From: Caulobacter sp.
Lineage (GTDB): Bacteria; Pseudomonadota; Alphaproteobacteria; Caulobacterales; Caulobacteraceae
Assembly (NCBI GenBank): GCA_014378155.1
Contig: JACMOF010000207.1
Span: forward strand, 1-7,594
Length of the DNA: 7,594 nucleotides
Direction of reading: 5' to 3'
How positions within the stretch are numbered: position 1 is the first letter of the stretch; each line of letters begins with the position of its first letter. The notes beneath the pieces were generated by a model. It worked only from the letters and a program-made list of their open reading frames with translations. It did no database searches and was not told where the DNA came from. This document shows, one piece after another, positions 6,787-7,594 of this stretch. Position numbers and translations under genes: made by a program.

Positions 6787-7503
6787 ATGTCGTTGAAGTT
6801 CACTCAGGTCCTGACCACGGCCCTCGCCGCCCTGGCCTTGGCCGGCGCGGCCCAGGCCTCGGACCTGAAAGCCTGCGCCATTCCCCGGGACGTGACCCCG
6901 GTCGCGCCCGAGATCCCGCCCGCCGACCAGATCCATACCGACATCCCGACCGCCGCCTATCTGCTGGCCCTCTACTGGTCGCCCGAGGCCTGCCGCTCGG
7001 GCATCCCGGAGTCGGACAAGGCCATCCAGTGCCAGGCCAACCGCTTTGGCTTCACCGTCCACGGCCTGTGGCCCAATGGGCCCGACAAGGCCCACCCCCG
7101 CTACTGCCGACCCAGCCCGTCGCTGAGCGTGGCGACGGTCAAGGCCAACCTGTGCATGACCCCTTCGCCCTGGCTTCTGCAGCACGAGTGGCAAGCGCAT
7201 GGGACCTGCCAATGGGAGACGCCGGAGGCCTATTTCAAGAAGGCGCGGGCGGTGCGGTCGCGCCTGACGGTTCCGGATCTGAAACCTTCGGTCGAGGGCG
7301 TGATGACCGCCGGTCAGGTGCGCGAGGCCTTCCTGAAGGGCAATCGCCGCATGACCCGCGAGGGGCTCAACGTGCGGGTCAACAAGGATAACCGGCTCAC
7401 CGAGGTGTGGGTCTGCATGGACCTGAAGTTCAAGCTGGCGGCGTGCCGGGGAGGGAACGGGACGCCTGACGCGGTGACGATCCGGGTGACGCCCAAATCT
7501 TGA
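6787..7503 (+). CDS. Secreted ribonuclease T2 family protein
   Basis: A 238-residue exported endoribonuclease that should cleave single-stranded RNA through a 2',3'-cyclic phosphate, acting in the periplasm or outside the cell. Residues 1-24 form a signal peptide ending AQA before SDLKAC. The two conserved active-site segments are present: FTVHGLWPNG with H92, and HEWQAHGTC at 133-141 with E134 and H138 (counterparts of the catalytic His, Glu and His of fungal T2 enzymes). The Lys usually preceding the second His is Ala137 here. Eight cysteines in the mature part (30, 69, 82, 107, 123, 141, 210, 220) fit a disulfide-stabilised exported protein. The ATG is supported by GGAG five bases upstream (6778-6781). 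It is divergent from the siderophore receptor, and a hairpin lies 25 bases past its stop. Scavenging of RNA for phosphate or nucleosides is the likely role; this is inferred from the family. Confidence 0.95.
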   Translation: MSLKFTQVLTTALAALALAGAAQASDLKACAIPRDVTPVAPEIPPADQIHTDIPTAAYLLALYWSPEACRSGIPESDKAIQCQANRFGFTVHGLWPNGPDKAHPRYCRPSPSLSVATVKANLCMTPSPWLLQHEWQAHGTCQWETPEAYFKKARAVRSRLTVPDLKPSVEGVMTAGQVREAFLKGNRRMTREGLNVRVNKDNRLTEVWVCMDLKFKLAACRGGNGTPDAVTIRVTPKS

Positions 7504-7527
7504 TCTCCACCCAAACTTCAACCGCCA

Positions 7528-7594
7528 TTCTCGCCCTTGTGGCGAGAACCCCTCTGTCCGCCGCGAGAGCAGGGATGTGGCGCGCCAGCGCGCC
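7528..7594. repeat. Hairpin-rich repeat or terminator after the RNase T2 gene, cut by the window edge
   Basis: TTCTCGCC at 7528-7535 and GGCGAGAA at 7541-7548 form a perfect 8-bp hairpin with loop CTTGT. At 7579-7594 GGCGCG and CGCGCC pair around CCAG. Between them CCCT (7550-7553) could pair with AGGG (7571-7574). The first hairpin begins 24 bases after the RNase T2 stop and may end that transcript, though no T tract follows. The order outer C/T-rich hairpin, then inner GC hairpin, recalls the modules at 771-900. It continues to the edge, so its full extent is unknown. Confidence 0.55.

Noticed and set aside
6726..7391. Second plus-strand frame overlapping RNase T2
   Set aside because: It is an alternative frame of the same DNA with Pro/Arg/Gly-rich translation and no motif. 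The 6787-7503 frame carries the conserved T2 segments.
6481..7521. Minus-strand open frame (346 codons) opposite the RNase T2 gene
   Set aside because: It runs through the Fur-like box, the divergent promoter region and the RNase T2 gene in antisense. The plus-strand frame has a signal peptide and both active-site motifs, which settles the real gene.

Overview
This high-GC window looks like chromosomal DNA of an alphaproteobacterium, most likely Caulobacter or a close relative. The reasons are codon use strongly biased to G/C in the third position, a PiuC-type hydroxylase next to a TonB-dependent receptor, and GC-rich hairpin repeats of a kind I associate with Caulobacter intergenic DNA. I recall a PKHD-type hydroxylase of C. 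crescentus named CC_0027 in a comparable setting. This is memory, not a search, so the genus is a moderate-confidence inference.

Layout. Four genes lie on the minus strand and one on the plus strand. In the direction of minus-strand transcription: a TonB-dependent siderophore receptor (6541 to 4124) with a Fur-box-like palindrome about 85 bases before its start; a PiuC/YbiX-type Fe(II)/2-oxoglutarate hydroxylase (4039 to 3356); a soluble hybrid histidine kinase with three PAS-like sensor regions and a C-terminal receiver (3265 to 911); and the N-terminal 235 codons of an MFS transporter of the metabolite:H+ symporter type (707 off the left edge). A secreted ribonuclease T2 (6787 to 7503) is transcribed divergently from the receptor. 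The right edge ends inside a hairpin-rich repeat.

How the genes work together. Receptor plus hydroxylase form the Fiu-YbiX / PiuA-PiuC pair: the receptor moves ferric siderophore, probably catecholate, across the outer membrane, and the Fur box predicts induction when iron is scarce. A GC-rich hairpin between the two could set their expression ratio. The kinase follows PiuC by about 90 bases with no obvious terminator, so partial co-transcription is possible but unproven. The MFS transporter and the RNase T2 show no evident functional tie to iron uptake.

The most interesting non-coding structure is the 200-base gap between the kinase and the MFS gene. It holds two inverted copies of a roughly 47-base two-hairpin module. 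The flanks are nearly identical, but the inner stem has been replaced by an unrelated sequence that still pairs perfectly. I see no CRISPR array, tRNA, rRNA, transposase, phage gene or evidently novel multi-gene system; the coding content is ordinary for a free-living alphaproteobacterium.
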